NCBI GenBank assembly: GCA_021202075.1
Contig: JAJQDT010000155.1
Coordinates: forward strand, 43,949 to 106,728
Origin: Lachnospiraceae bacterium
GTDB taxonomy: Bacteria; Bacillota; Clostridia; Lachnospirales; Lachnospiraceae
Direction of reading: 5' to 3'
Length of the DNA: 62,780 nucleotides
The position numbers were made by a program, and so were the translations under genes. The notes under the pieces are model-generated. The model worked only from the letters and a program-made list of their open reading frames with translations. It was not told the origin of the DNA and ran no database searches. Of the stretch, positions 44,742 through 53,091 are shown in pieces. Position 1 is the stretch's first letter. Each line of letters begins with the position of its first letter.

Positions 44742-44974
44742 TATTTCCCCTGAGCTTTCAATCTGCAGACCATCTCCCAAAGAGCCTTCGCCGAGTTAAA
44801 ATTTTCCGGAATCAGATCCGCCGGCGTGATTTTAATGTCAAAGGTATCCTGCAGCTCACTGACAATCGACAGGATCGCAAATGAATCCAGAATCGCGTCG
44901 TCGATCAGCGTTGTACAGGTATCATAGTCCGCATCCGGCTGAATCTCCTCTAAAATCTCAATTAACTCTTCCAT
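44741..44974 (-). CDS. Acyl/aminoacyl carrier protein (DltC-like)
   Basis: 77-residue acidic four-helix carrier. Ser31 in ILDSFAILS is the expected phosphopantetheine site; the DSF motif resembles D-alanyl carrier protein and other small carriers. It would hold an amino acid activated by the adenylation enzyme encoded just upstream. AGGAG lies eleven bases before ATG 44974. The stop overlaps the start of the transglutaminase-like gene. Confidence 0.88.
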   Translation of the reverse strand: MEELIEILEEIQPDADYDTCTTLIDDAILDSFAILSIVSELQDTFDIKITPADLIPENFNSAKALWEMVCRLKAQGK

Positions 44975-45025
44975 GTCACGTTCTCTCCTTTCATGCATAC
45001 AGCATAGTACCAGTAATTTTTGTTT

Positions 45026-46537
45026 TTATAATAACTCCATCAGTGCTTTCCTGTCAATCTTTCCATTTTTATTCAGAGGAAGTGCGTCAACCCTCCTGAG
45101 CACATTCGGCACCATAAAAGACGGAAGAAGCTGACCCAGCGCACGGGCAAGCGGACGCCGCTCAATCTCTCCCTCATAAAAGCATACCGTTTTCTGAGAA
45201 TCTGCGTCATAAACACAGCAGCTGCGCAAAACCTCCGGGATCTTGTCCATTGCACTGTCGATCTCTCCCAGCTCAATCCGGTGCCCCATGTGCTTAATCT
45301 GAAAATCCTTCCGGCTCGCAAAACACAGCTCACCACGTTCATTATAATAAGCCAGATCTCCGGTACGATAAATTTTTTCCAGATAGCAGTCGTTCAGCGG
45401 ATTCTGGACAAAAGCCTTTCCGGTCTGTTCCGGATTCCGGTAATATCCAAGAGCCAGCGCCGAACCACTAACACAAAGCTCCCCTTTTACCTCGATCTGC
45501 TCCGGGGTGATCATCTGGTCCTCTTCATCCAGAAGAAACACTTTTTCATTCGGAAACGCTTTTCCCATTGGCAACACATCACCCGGCTGATATTCCCGGT
45601 CTACGATGTACCAGGTACAGTTGCACGTGATTTCCGTCGGTCCATATACATTCACAAACATTGCGTCCGGAAGATAACTGCGCCAGATATTCAGATGTTT
45701 CACCGGCATCATTTCCCCTGAAAACAGAATCTTATTTATTTTGCGGGGAACAAGATAGTCGAACCCGTTCAGGGTGCTGACGATACAAAGTGCCGACACG
45801 GCCCAGATTAGGGTCGTCACCTGACGCTCCTCAAGGAAATCTAAAAGCTTTGTTGGGAACGAAAAATACTGTTTCGGAATAATCTGCACCGTTGCTCCTG
45901 TTTTCAGGCCAGAATAGATGTCCTTTACAGATACATCAAAATCCCAGGGAGCCTGATTGCCAATCACATCTTCTCCTGTGATTCCAAACAGTTCCGTAAA
46001 GCAATCAATAAAATCCAGCAGGGAGCGGTGTCCGACAACCACGCATTTCGGCACGCCGGTGGAACCTGAAGTAAAAATACCATAAAGCGGATCCGTATCA
46101 ATCGCCTGTGCCCGGATTTCGGAAAGAAGAGCTTTGTTCTCCTCCTTTTCCGCCAGCTCCCCCGCCAGAAGAACCCTTCCCTGAAAATTCAGTTTCTCCA
46201 GATCTTTCAGATACTTTTCCGAAGTAACGATCACATCACTCTGCAAAACATCCAGAATCTGAGCAATCCGCGCAGCCGGATGTTTCGTATCCACCAAAGC
46301 ATAAAACGCTCCCGCATAGAGCGCCCCCATAAATACACAAATCGTCTCCACGCTTTTTTCCATGAATACCGGCACCGGTTTTCTTACCGGGAAATACTCC
46401 GCAAGCGCAGTTCCGATTCGTTTGCTTCTGTTTTGCAATTCACAAAACGTACAGGATCCCCCTTCATCTGCAAACGCGATCTTATCCGGATGCCGCAATG
46501 CGGATTCCTCCAGATATTCCAGCGCATTTTTCCTCAT
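45026..46537 (-). CDS. Amino-acid adenylation enzyme (DltA-like)
   Basis: 503-residue cytoplasmic ANL enzyme that would activate an amino acid with ATP and load the carrier protein. Visible motifs are FTSGSTGVPK (157-164), WDFDVSVKD with Asp201 that pairs with the substrate amino group, NVYGPTEIT, YRTGDLAYY, and the catalytic lysine Lys493 in NKNGKIDRK. It resembles DltA in length and motif spacing, but the residue aligned with the D-alanine-pocket cysteine of DltA (FCGE) is Ser273 (LFSGEMMP). The ATG at 46537 follows GAGGAGAGGG. The substrate is therefore left open. Confidence 0.88.
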   Translation of the reverse strand: MRKNALEYLEESALRHPDKIAFADEGGSCTFCELQNRSKRIGTALAEYFPVRKPVPVFMEKSVETICVFMGALYAGAFYALVDTKHPAARIAQILDVLQSDVIVTSEKYLKDLEKLNFQGRVLLAGELAEKEENKALLSEIRAQAIDTDPLYGIFTSGSTGVPKCVVVGHRSLLDFIDCFTELFGITGEDVIGNQAPWDFDVSVKDIYSGLKTGATVQIIPKQYFSFPTKLLDFLEERQVTTLIWAVSALCIVSTLNGFDYLVPRKINKILFSGEMMPVKHLNIWRSYLPDAMFVNVYGPTEITCNCTWYIVDREYQPGDVLPMGKAFPNEKVFLLDEEDQMITPEQIEVKGELCVSGSALALGYYRNPEQTGKAFVQNPLNDCYLEKIYRTGDLAYYNERGELCFASRKDFQIKHMGHRIELGEIDSAMDKIPEVLRSCCVYDADSQKTVCFYEGEIERRPLARALGQLLPSFMVPNVLRRVDALPLNKNGKIDRKALMELL

Positions 46538-46553
46538 TTTCCCTCTCCTCTCA

Positions 46554-47657
46554 TCATCCGACCGGCGTCTCCGTGAGCTCCGCTGATGAAAGCAACTGAG
46601 CCAGAACCTTAGAAAATTCCCTTGCCGCGTCGCCATTCATATGTCCGTCGTAATCGGTATAGTCTTCAATCTCATGCGAAAATTCAAAATAGTAATCGGT
46701 ATTGAAGTCCAGATACGTGACTCCCTCTTCCGCAAAAAGCGTCTTGAAATACTCCCCGGAAGCCTCATAATTATCCCACCAGGTACCAAGGGTCGCAGCC
46801 GGAACCGGAGTCGATACGGCAACGAACTCAATATCATTCTCACGGCAAAGCTCGATGGTTTTCTTCAGATATTCAATATTCTCCCCGACAATTTCCTCTT
46901 CGTCAAATAAAACCGGCTCCGTCAGCTGAAGCGCAGAGGTATCCACAGCGTACCGCTCAATAAAACCGCTATCATGATATTCCTGCGAACTGCTTTTTAA
47001 ACTGTCAATGCTGTAATCGCCGGTAATTTTCCGGATAAATGTCTCAGAAACAATCGGCAGCTCATAGGAAAGGGAATACTCATACCACGGAAAGAAAACG
47101 GTGCGGAAATTCGTCTTTGCGATCGACTCAAAAAAATATTCAGCTTTTGCCAGAGACAACGGGAATTCATGATAAAAAAGAACATAATTATTGCCTTCTT
47201 CCTTCTCGGTCACAAAATAGCCAGGCGAAATCTCATAAATGATCCTGGACGGATTTTGTTTCTCAATCGCCAGCTTCACAATATAATAGGCATCAATCCC
47301 ATACTCGCCTCCGACACAGGCATTATGTCCACTGCGCCCGGTGATTTCTTCCATCGAATCCGGGTCGATGTTCATCTTGCCGTGTGATGTTCCGACGATG
47401 ATATCATCATACTGTGTCGTGCTGACTGCATGGATATCGTTACGCATAAAGGTACAGGGATACAATGCCAGATCCAATCCAATCAGAAGCAGCACAAAAA
47501 CAGCCACGACCAGCAGCGTTTTCCAGATCAGCGACCGGTTTTCTTTCTTCTTATCTGCATATGACAATGACACGGAATCCACAGACGCAGTATCATTTTT
47601 TCCTTCAGCTATTTTCCCCGGAACAGCAGTCGGGAGAACATTTTCAAAATTGTGCAT
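46554..47657 (-). CDS. Membrane-anchored SGNH/DltD-like protein
   Basis: 367-residue protein with one N-terminal membrane helix (about 44-64) and an outside domain. VGTSHGKMNIDP resembles block I of SGNH hydrolases such as AlgJ and DltD, and DYDGHMN near the C-terminus supplies a matching His339 with nearby Asp. It would act outside the membrane with the MBOAT protein, moving or editing an acyl group. The ATG at 47657 overlaps the MBOAT stop by 14 bases. It is not close to canonical DltD in its N-terminus. Confidence 0.75.
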   Translation of the reverse strand: MHNFENVLPTAVPGKIAEGKNDTASVDSVSLSYADKKKENRSLIWKTLLVVAVFVLLLIGLDLALYPCTFMRNDIHAVSTTQYDDIIVGTSHGKMNIDPDSMEEITGRSGHNACVGGEYGIDAYYIVKLAIEKQNPSRIIYEISPGYFVTEKEEGNNYVLFYHEFPLSLAKAEYFFESIAKTNFRTVFFPWYEYSLSYELPIVSETFIRKITGDYSIDSLKSSSQEYHDSGFIERYAVDTSALQLTEPVLFDEEEIVGENIEYLKKTIELCRENDIEFVAVSTPVPAATLGTWWDNYEASGEYFKTLFAEEGVTYLDFNTDYYFEFSHEIEDYTDYDGHMNGDAAREFSKVLAQLLSSAELTETPVG

Positions 47658-49158
47658 AAATAAAGCCTTTCGTAGCGGCTGTTGAGCCAAATAAACCAAT
47701 GGAAAGAAGCAGTACAAACCAGACGGCCGCTGTCGCCGGAAGCGGAAGTTTTGCCAATGAATCCCGTATTTGCACGCCGCGCTCCTGCAGAAATTCCACA
47801 ACAAACACCACAATACAGCCCCCGACAATAATCATCAGCGCATACGGCGTAAAGGACAGCCCATCCCGCCCCGCCGGTATGGTAAGCAGCACAGATGGCC
47901 GGAAACTGGTCAGGGAACTGATCATCATCCGCACAGCCTGCCGGATTGAATCCGCGCGGTCAAAATACATACGAATTATCGTCAGGATCAGCGTACGAAA
48001 GACCATGAATAGAACATACCAGGTCTCTTTCCCGCTGATATGCAGCGTCTTTTTCCAGTCACGATAGGTTCCTGCCAGAAGCTGACTGGAGGCAATAATC
48101 AGACCATTGTAGAATCCATAAAACACATATTTCCACTCGGCGCCATGCCAGAGACCAACCGCCAGAAATACAATCACATTAGCCAGGCAAATAGGAAGCA
48201 GCCGGCCGGTCTTTCTGCCAAATTTCTTTTTGGCCCATTTCCCGAACCGGTTCATCCAGCCGGACAGGGTAAGCGGATAAAAAAGGTACTCTTTCATCCA
48301 AGTGCCCAGCGTAATGTGCCAGCGACGCCAGAAATCTTCCAGAGAGGTGGCAAAAAATGGCCTGCGAAAATTCTCTTCCAGTGTAATGCCGTACATCTGC
48401 GAAAGGCCGATCACAATATCCATTGCGCCGGAAAAATCCATATATAATTCGATGGTATAGAAAAGAACCCCGAACAGGGCAACACCCGGATAGAGCTCCG
48501 GCGTGTCGAAAATTGCGTCAACAAAAACAACTGCCCAGTCCGCAATTACGATTTTTTTGAAAAATCCCCACAGCATACGCTCCGTGCCCCGGACCAGGTT
48601 ATCCCGGTTCAGGGAATGCGGCTCATAGAGCTGGTGAGCCAGCTGACTGTAGCGCCCAATCGGTCCCTGCATAAGCTGTGGAAAAAACGAGACAAACAAC
48701 CCATACCGCAGAGGGTTCTTCTCCGCCTCTACCCGTTTCCAGTAAACATCCAGCAGGTAACCGGTAGACTGAAACGTAAAAAAAGAAATGCCGAGCGGCA
48801 GTACGAGATCCGCTCCGCGCAGATTCATGTGAAAAAGCGCGTTCAGATTCTCCAGCAAAAAGCCGGTATATTTCAGATAGCCCAGCATTCCGAGATTCAA
48901 AAGAAGGGCGAGAATCAAAATCCGCCGCGGCCACCTGGATCCTGTATTTTTTTCATACAGGTACGCAATCAATCTGGCCGCTGTGAAGGTGACCAGTGTG
49001 GAAAACAAAATAAATCCGGTAAGCTTTGCGCCGCTCATTATGTAATAAATATAGCTGGATACCAGCAGCACAACCCACCGGATTTTCGCAGGGGCGAGAT
49101 AATAAACGATCAGGCTCGCCCCTGCCAGTATAAGAAAGCTGTTCGATACGAGTGACAT
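47644..49158 (-). CDS. MBOAT O-acyltransferase (DltB/AlgI-like)
   Basis: 504-residue multi-pass membrane enzyme. It carries the MBOAT hallmark residues His338 in LAVGLWHGAEWKYV and His281 in FWRRWHITLGTWMKEYLF, plus YMDFSGAMDIVIGLSQ, as in DltB and AlgI. In dlt systems such a protein passes an aminoacyl group from carrier protein to the outside. The ribosome site before ATG 49158 is weak (GGAGGGG about 16 bases away). The gene is six bases downstream of the SH3 protein gene, suggesting coupled translation. Confidence 0.93.
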   Translation of the reverse strand: MSLVSNSFLILAGASLIVYYLAPAKIRWVVLLVSSYIYYIMSGAKLTGFILFSTLVTFTAARLIAYLYEKNTGSRWPRRILILALLLNLGMLGYLKYTGFLLENLNALFHMNLRGADLVLPLGISFFTFQSTGYLLDVYWKRVEAEKNPLRYGLFVSFFPQLMQGPIGRYSQLAHQLYEPHSLNRDNLVRGTERMLWGFFKKIVIADWAVVFVDAIFDTPELYPGVALFGVLFYTIELYMDFSGAMDIVIGLSQMYGITLEENFRRPFFATSLEDFWRRWHITLGTWMKEYLFYPLTLSGWMNRFGKWAKKKFGRKTGRLLPICLANVIVFLAVGLWHGAEWKYVFYGFYNGLIIASSQLLAGTYRDWKKTLHISGKETWYVLFMVFRTLILTIIRMYFDRADSIRQAVRMMISSLTSFRPSVLLTIPAGRDGLSFTPYALMIIVGGCIVVFVVEFLQERGVQIRDSLAKLPLPATAAVWFVLLLSIGLFGSTAATKGFIYAQF

Positions 49159-49164
49159 AATTTT

Positions 49165-50007
49165 TCAGTACAAAACCCCTCCGGTAAGGCATGCGTCGTC
49201 AGTAGTCGTCTGTGTTCCTGAGCTTCCTGCGCCAGAGCTGCCCGCAGCCGCTGCTGCCGCCGCTGCGGCTGCCGCGGCTGCGGCGTTGTCATTCGCATCA
49301 ACCGCCGCCTGAGCTTCCGCTTCATCTGTCGTCAGATAGCGAGCCGCCACATAACCAGTGGTATCGTCAGCGGATACCAAAAACCAGATGGATGTACCGC
49401 CAAGCACCTGAAGCTCGCTGCCTCGATCTGCATAGCCAACGGCCTCTGAGGAGCCGTCTGCGCTCTCACGAATGTTCACAGTACCGAGCGTATACATCGT
49501 TACCGGAGCATCCAGCGTAATCTCATCCGCAGTCTCATAGAACCAGGACTCCTCACCTGATGAATTCTCACCGGAAAGAAAGTAGAAGCCGATCTTTGCT
49601 GTCAGTTCCAGATCCGTTAATTCGGAAAGACTTGTCGGATCCGCAATGGATATCGAATGCTCCGTTCCGTCCTCACCACTGAAAATCAGCAGGGCTGCTG
49701 TATCTTCCGCATCCGAACTGTCCTCCTCTTCCCCGTCCACAGCTTCCGTTTGCAGAGTCAGATCAGAAAGACTCTCCCCTGTCGTATTTGTCACCACCAC
49801 AGAGCCATCCTCCAGCGCAAGCTCCATCTCAACAGGTTCGGCACTTTCGCTTCCCGTTTCATCCGTCAAATCCGTTTCCGCTTCCATAGTCAGGGCTTCT
49901 GTCTCTTCCCCGGCAAAGACAGTCGCATAAGTGCCTGCTGCGCCTGAAATCCCCAACAAAACCGCCATCAATCCTGTTCCCACTGTTTTAACTGTTTTTT
50001 TTCCCAT
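49165..50007 (-). CDS. Secreted SH3 protein with poly-alanine tract and C-terminal tyrosine
   Basis: 280-residue exported protein. A signal peptide (about 1-33, ending TVFA|GEE) is followed by an acidic Thr/Glu-rich region, an unrecognised beta-rich domain and an SH3 domain (TVNIRESADGSSEAVGYADR). A run of 14 alanines, a Gly/Ser linker and the tail DDACLTGGVLY end the protein. There is no membrane anchor or sortase motif. Start ATG 50007 follows AGGAAAGGG. Its place directly before the MBOAT gene recalls dltX, whose product ends with a tyrosine-bearing tail; whether this tail serves likewise is speculation. Confidence 0.75.
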   Translation of the reverse strand: MGKKTVKTVGTGLMAVLLGISGAAGTYATVFAGEETEALTMEAETDLTDETGSESAEPVEMELALEDGSVVVTNTTGESLSDLTLQTEAVDGEEEDSSDAEDTAALLIFSGEDGTEHSISIADPTSLSELTDLELTAKIGFYFLSGENSSGEESWFYETADEITLDAPVTMYTLGTVNIRESADGSSEAVGYADRGSELQVLGGTSIWFLVSADDTTGYVAARYLTTDEAEAQAAVDANDNAAAAAAAAAAAAAAGSSGAGSSGTQTTTDDACLTGGVLY

Positions 50008-50183
50008 TGCTTTTCCCTTTCCTTGTCCATTCATACCGTATCGCTGATGACAGACGAAAATAAATGCTTAACAATTATGACTGTGCAAAATAAGCACCGC
50101 ATTCACTTATCTGTACTTATTTGTTCCGCACCTGTCTGTTCTGTACTTATTTGCACTTATCAGTATTTATCTGTAATCACTAG

Positions 50184-50954
50184 TTATTTATACAGTTTCT
50201 TGCTCTTCGAATAATACTTATATTGAAGCTTGCTGCCCGTCTTCGTATACGTCATCTTATAACCGCTGTGTGCCTGTGTGTTGTTATTCAGGGTATGATA
50301 AACGTACGCGAAGTTCGGATCATACACATACGTCTTTCCGCTGATCTTGATCGTAACCCAGGCATGGCTGGAATAAGTGACATTGCCATTCGAATCCGTA
50401 CCTGAAATGATCAGACCCGTTACGTATTTTGCGTTATAGCCAAGTACCTTCGCCATCTGATAAAAAGTGGCCGCCATCACATTACAGTCTCCGCGCTTGT
50501 TTTTAAAGCCATAAATCGCATAATAAGCCGCTGCGCTCTGTCCCGAGGACGGAGAACCGCAGGATGCACGATAGGTAATCTTACTGGAACACCAGGTAAA
50601 CGCTTTCTTTAATGTTTTGCTTTTCGAACTGGACCTGCCGATCTTTTCCAGCTGAATCCCAGCGCGGCCTGCGGCCTCACTCACCTTTGTAACCACACCT
50701 TTTTTACTGATTTTGTAATACTTTTTGCCAATCTTGATCCCAAGCTTATCCTTAACGAGCTCCCCATTCTTATAATAATAAAGCTTGCCATTTTCTGTAA
50801 CCAGACCATCCTTCACAGCCGTTTCTGAGGACTCCGTCTCTTCCGATGCCGCTGCTGAGATTGGAAGAACACAGAATGTCAGAACCAGGGCAGCCAGAAT
50901 CACCATCATATAACTTTTTAGTTTGTTTATTAAATTTATTCTTCTGGTCATCAT
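50184..50954 (-). CDS. Secreted transglutaminase-like protein with wall-binding repeats (2)
   Basis: 256-residue exported protein. The signal peptide (about 1-37) is followed by two short aromatic repeats (KLYYYKNGELVKDK, KKYYKISKKGV) and a transglutaminase-like domain with Cys157 (KRGDCNVMA), His197 (YSSHAWV) and Asp212 (YVYDPNF). The ATG at 50954 follows GGGTG closely; an ATG one codon later is possible. The 176-base spacer after it holds degenerate CTGTACTTATTTG repeats and no gene. Confidence 0.85.
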   Translation of the reverse strand: MMTRRINLINKLKSYMMVILAALVLTFCVLPISAAASEETESSETAVKDGLVTENGKLYYYKNGELVKDKLGIKIGKKYYKISKKGVVTKVSEAAGRAGIQLEKIGRSSSKSKTLKKAFTWCSSKITYRASCGSPSSGQSAAAYYAIYGFKNKRGDCNVMAATFYQMAKVLGYNAKYVTGLIISGTDSNGNVTYSSHAWVTIKISGKTYVYDPNFAYVYHTLNNNTQAHSGYKMTYTKTGSKLQYKYYSKSKKLYK

Positions 50955-50983
50955 CTTTCACCCATTTATCCCTTTCCAGCCAA

Positions 50984-51640
50984 TCATTCCGTATAAATCG
51001 CGTAAATTGTCTCCTCCGTGCTCTCCGGCGCCCGCAGAGCCAGAATTGAAAAATGCTCATACGTCAATGTAATATCCGTATATCCCGCGATCAGGCAGCT
51101 GTCTGCTTCTGTTCTGGATTCCGGTTCACCAAGGAGCGCTACCAGAGCAGCCAGATCTCCGCCCTCTTTTGCAACTGCATTCAGCGCTTTCGTCTTTTTC
51201 GCATTATAAACCCCTTTTGCGTTAAAATAATACAGATTTTCCGCCGTTTTTTCCTCGTCGGCATAAACTCCTGCTGCCAGACGTCCCTTTGTATCAAACC
51301 CGTATTTCTTGCCGTTGACCTTCTTGATTACTACGTTGTATGTACAGTTATAAGACGTAGTGGCCCGATAAGCCTTTCCGTTTTTCCCAAAATAATAACG
51401 ATATTTAACAGTCTTGCCATTTACCGTTGTCTTGACAGTCTTCCAGGCATTTTTGACCATCTTGCCCTTTTTATAATAGTAATAATTCTTCCCTTTCTTC
51501 ACCAGTCCGTTCTTCGTCGCAGCCTGCACGGTGGTCGCAGTAATCCCCGTATAATCGGACAGGATCGGCGCCTGCAGCATCATCAGACAAAGCAGAAACA
51601 GTAAAACCCTTTTCCATCGTTTCAAACATGACTTCTTCAC
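50984..51640 (-). CDS. Secreted wall-binding-repeat protein lacking the transglutaminase domain
   Basis: 218-residue exported protein with a signal peptide ending TVQA|AT. It has aromatic repeats like those of its neighbours (NYYYYKKGKMVKNAWKT, RYYFGKNGKAYR, LYYFNAKGVYNAKK) and a different C-terminal region of about 70 residues of unknown fold. No Cys-His-Asp transglutaminase triad is present. Translation probably starts at GTG 51638-51640, seven bases from GGAGG. It lies 29 bases before transglutaminase-like gene 2 and may act with it. Confidence 0.78.
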   Translation of the reverse strand: MKKSCLKRWKRVLLFLLCLMMLQAPILSDYTGITATTVQAATKNGLVKKGKNYYYYKKGKMVKNAWKTVKTTVNGKTVKYRYYFGKNGKAYRATTSYNCTYNVVIKKVNGKKYGFDTKGRLAAGVYADEEKTAENLYYFNAKGVYNAKKTKALNAVAKEGGDLAALVALLGEPESRTEADSCLIAGYTDITLTYEHFSILALRAPESTEETIYAIYTE

Positions 51641-51811
51641 TTGTTTCCCTCCTGTAATTAAAATTTTGTGCAGCTATATCATATAGTAAACGCAAACAGA
51701 ATCCATTTGCAGATACCGTCTGAATTTTCGATATAATCAGATCGTTCAGTAAATGTGGACAGATTGATAAATCCATATACAGCCTCTTTGCTGACTGTAC
51801 GAAATGGCCAT

Positions 51812-52762
51812 TTACAGCCAGCTCAGGATTTTTTCATGCAAAGCCGGTTTGCTCATATAATATGAGCTGTAGCTTACGCCATAATAGGCAGAATAACTTT
51901 TCGCCTGCGCAAAGAGCGGGTCATAAACCAGGCCATTGATCTCACACCAGCCATGCGCGCCGGTTCCTGTGCTGTCCGTACAGGCATATACTTCATCATA
52001 TCCGATGGCTTTCGCCAGATACGCAAGCGCACAGGCATCCGCATGACAATTTCCTTTTCCATAAAGGAAATGGTCGTTTGCGTGATCCGCGGTCCAGCCC
52101 GGATAATTAATGCCGTCCGTCATCTGCGCGTAATTCTTGGACATTACCCAGTTAAAACATACCTTCAGCTTCTGTGCCTTACTCATCTTCGATGTCGTGA
52201 TATCCTCCGCGATGGATTTTGCCCTCAAATATGTCTTAAATTCCTTCTTGTCAACGGAATCCATTCGTTTTCCGTTCGATTTATAATATTTGCTCCCGAT
52301 CTTCCATGCGTAAAGAACTCCCTTGCTGTCCGCATAATACGTGTTCTTTCCGTCCTTCGTTGTGCCGGTCTTCAGAATTCCTTTTGCGCTGAAATAATAA
52401 TATTTTTTATTAATTTTTTTGATGCCGGTTACTCTCACTCCGTTCTTATTAAACCAGGCTTTTCCTTTTTTCAGCGTCACCCATTTTTCTGTCACCATCG
52501 CGCCATTGGATGGCTTGAAATAATAGGTCTTTGAATCAATTGTTTTCAGACCCGTGACCTTAACACCGTCTATGTAGTAAAAGGTCTTCCCCCTCGCGTT
52601 CGTCACCCAGCCGTTCAGAGTGGTCTCAGATGTCTCCGTCTGTTCCACAACTGTCTCTTCCGTAGCATATACCATGCTCTTCATCGAAAATACAAGCAAC
52701 AGCACCAAAAACACGCAGAGCATCATCCCTTGCGCGATTCTGCCGGAAAATCTGCTTTTCAT
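51812..52762 (-). CDS. Secreted transglutaminase-like protein with wall-binding repeats (3)
   Basis: 316-residue exported protein, probably the first gene of the island's main transcript. The signal peptide covers about 1-34. Five or so aromatic repeats follow (TFYYIDGVKVTGLKT, KTYYFKPSNGAMV, KYYYFSAKGILKTG). The transglutaminase-like domain has Cys239 (GKGNCHADAC), His270 (GAHGWCE) and Asp281 (VYDPLF). The ATG at 52762 is eight bases from GGGGGA; upstream in-frame ATGs lack sites. A promoter with TATAAT is about 50 bases upstream. Confidence 0.87.
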   Translation of the reverse strand: MKSRFSGRIAQGMMLCVFLVLLLVFSMKSMVYATEETVVEQTETSETTLNGWVTNARGKTFYYIDGVKVTGLKTIDSKTYYFKPSNGAMVTEKWVTLKKGKAWFNKNGVRVTGIKKINKKYYYFSAKGILKTGTTKDGKNTYYADSKGVLYAWKIGSKYYKSNGKRMDSVDKKEFKTYLRAKSIAEDITTSKMSKAQKLKVCFNWVMSKNYAQMTDGINYPGWTADHANDHFLYGKGNCHADACALAYLAKAIGYDEVYACTDSTGTGAHGWCEINGLVYDPLFAQAKSYSAYYGVSYSSYYMSKPALHEKILSWL

Positions 52763-52814
52763 ATCCCATCCCCCTTTTTTCTCTTTCTCGAAATATATAA
52801 TTTCTTCTGCATTC

Positions 52815-52843
52815 ATTATAGTAAAATAGCTGGGAAAACACAA
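52815..52843 (-). promoter_or_regulatory. Promoter for the transglutaminase/dlt-like island
   Basis: TTGTGT (52838-52843), 17 bases, TATAAT (52815-52820) on the minus strand. It faces away from the pyrC promoter in the 329-base intergenic region. Confidence 0.55.
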
Positions 52844-52984
52844 TATCTTTTTTTATTTCGCTCTTTTTCTTAAGAATTTTCGATGATTTTCTTCATTTTT
52901 ACAGCCTGAACCCGATTATTTACACACACTTGCCAGATACTTCATCCCGGACGCCGAAAGCTGAACTCCCGCTGGTTTTTCCTG

Positions 52985-53013
52985 TTGCGAAATCATGTCA
53001 TCTCATTTATAAT
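52985..53013 (+). promoter_or_regulatory. Promoter of pyrC
   Basis: TTGCGA (52985-52990), 17 bases, TATAAT (53008-53013) on the plus strand, about 75 bases before the start codon. The intergenic region has no further recognisable element. Confidence 0.65.
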
Positions 53014-53091
53014 GAAGCCGGGGCTAAATTAACCGGCACTATATAAGCAAACTATATCGTCATACAGCGTGACAGCAAAATGGGGGTTATC

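Noticed and set aside
45026..46537. Naming the island dltABCD outright
   Set aside because: The gene order, the divergent SGNH protein, Ser in place of the pocket cysteine and the transglutaminase neighbours make true lipoteichoic-acid D-alanylation only one of several possibilities.
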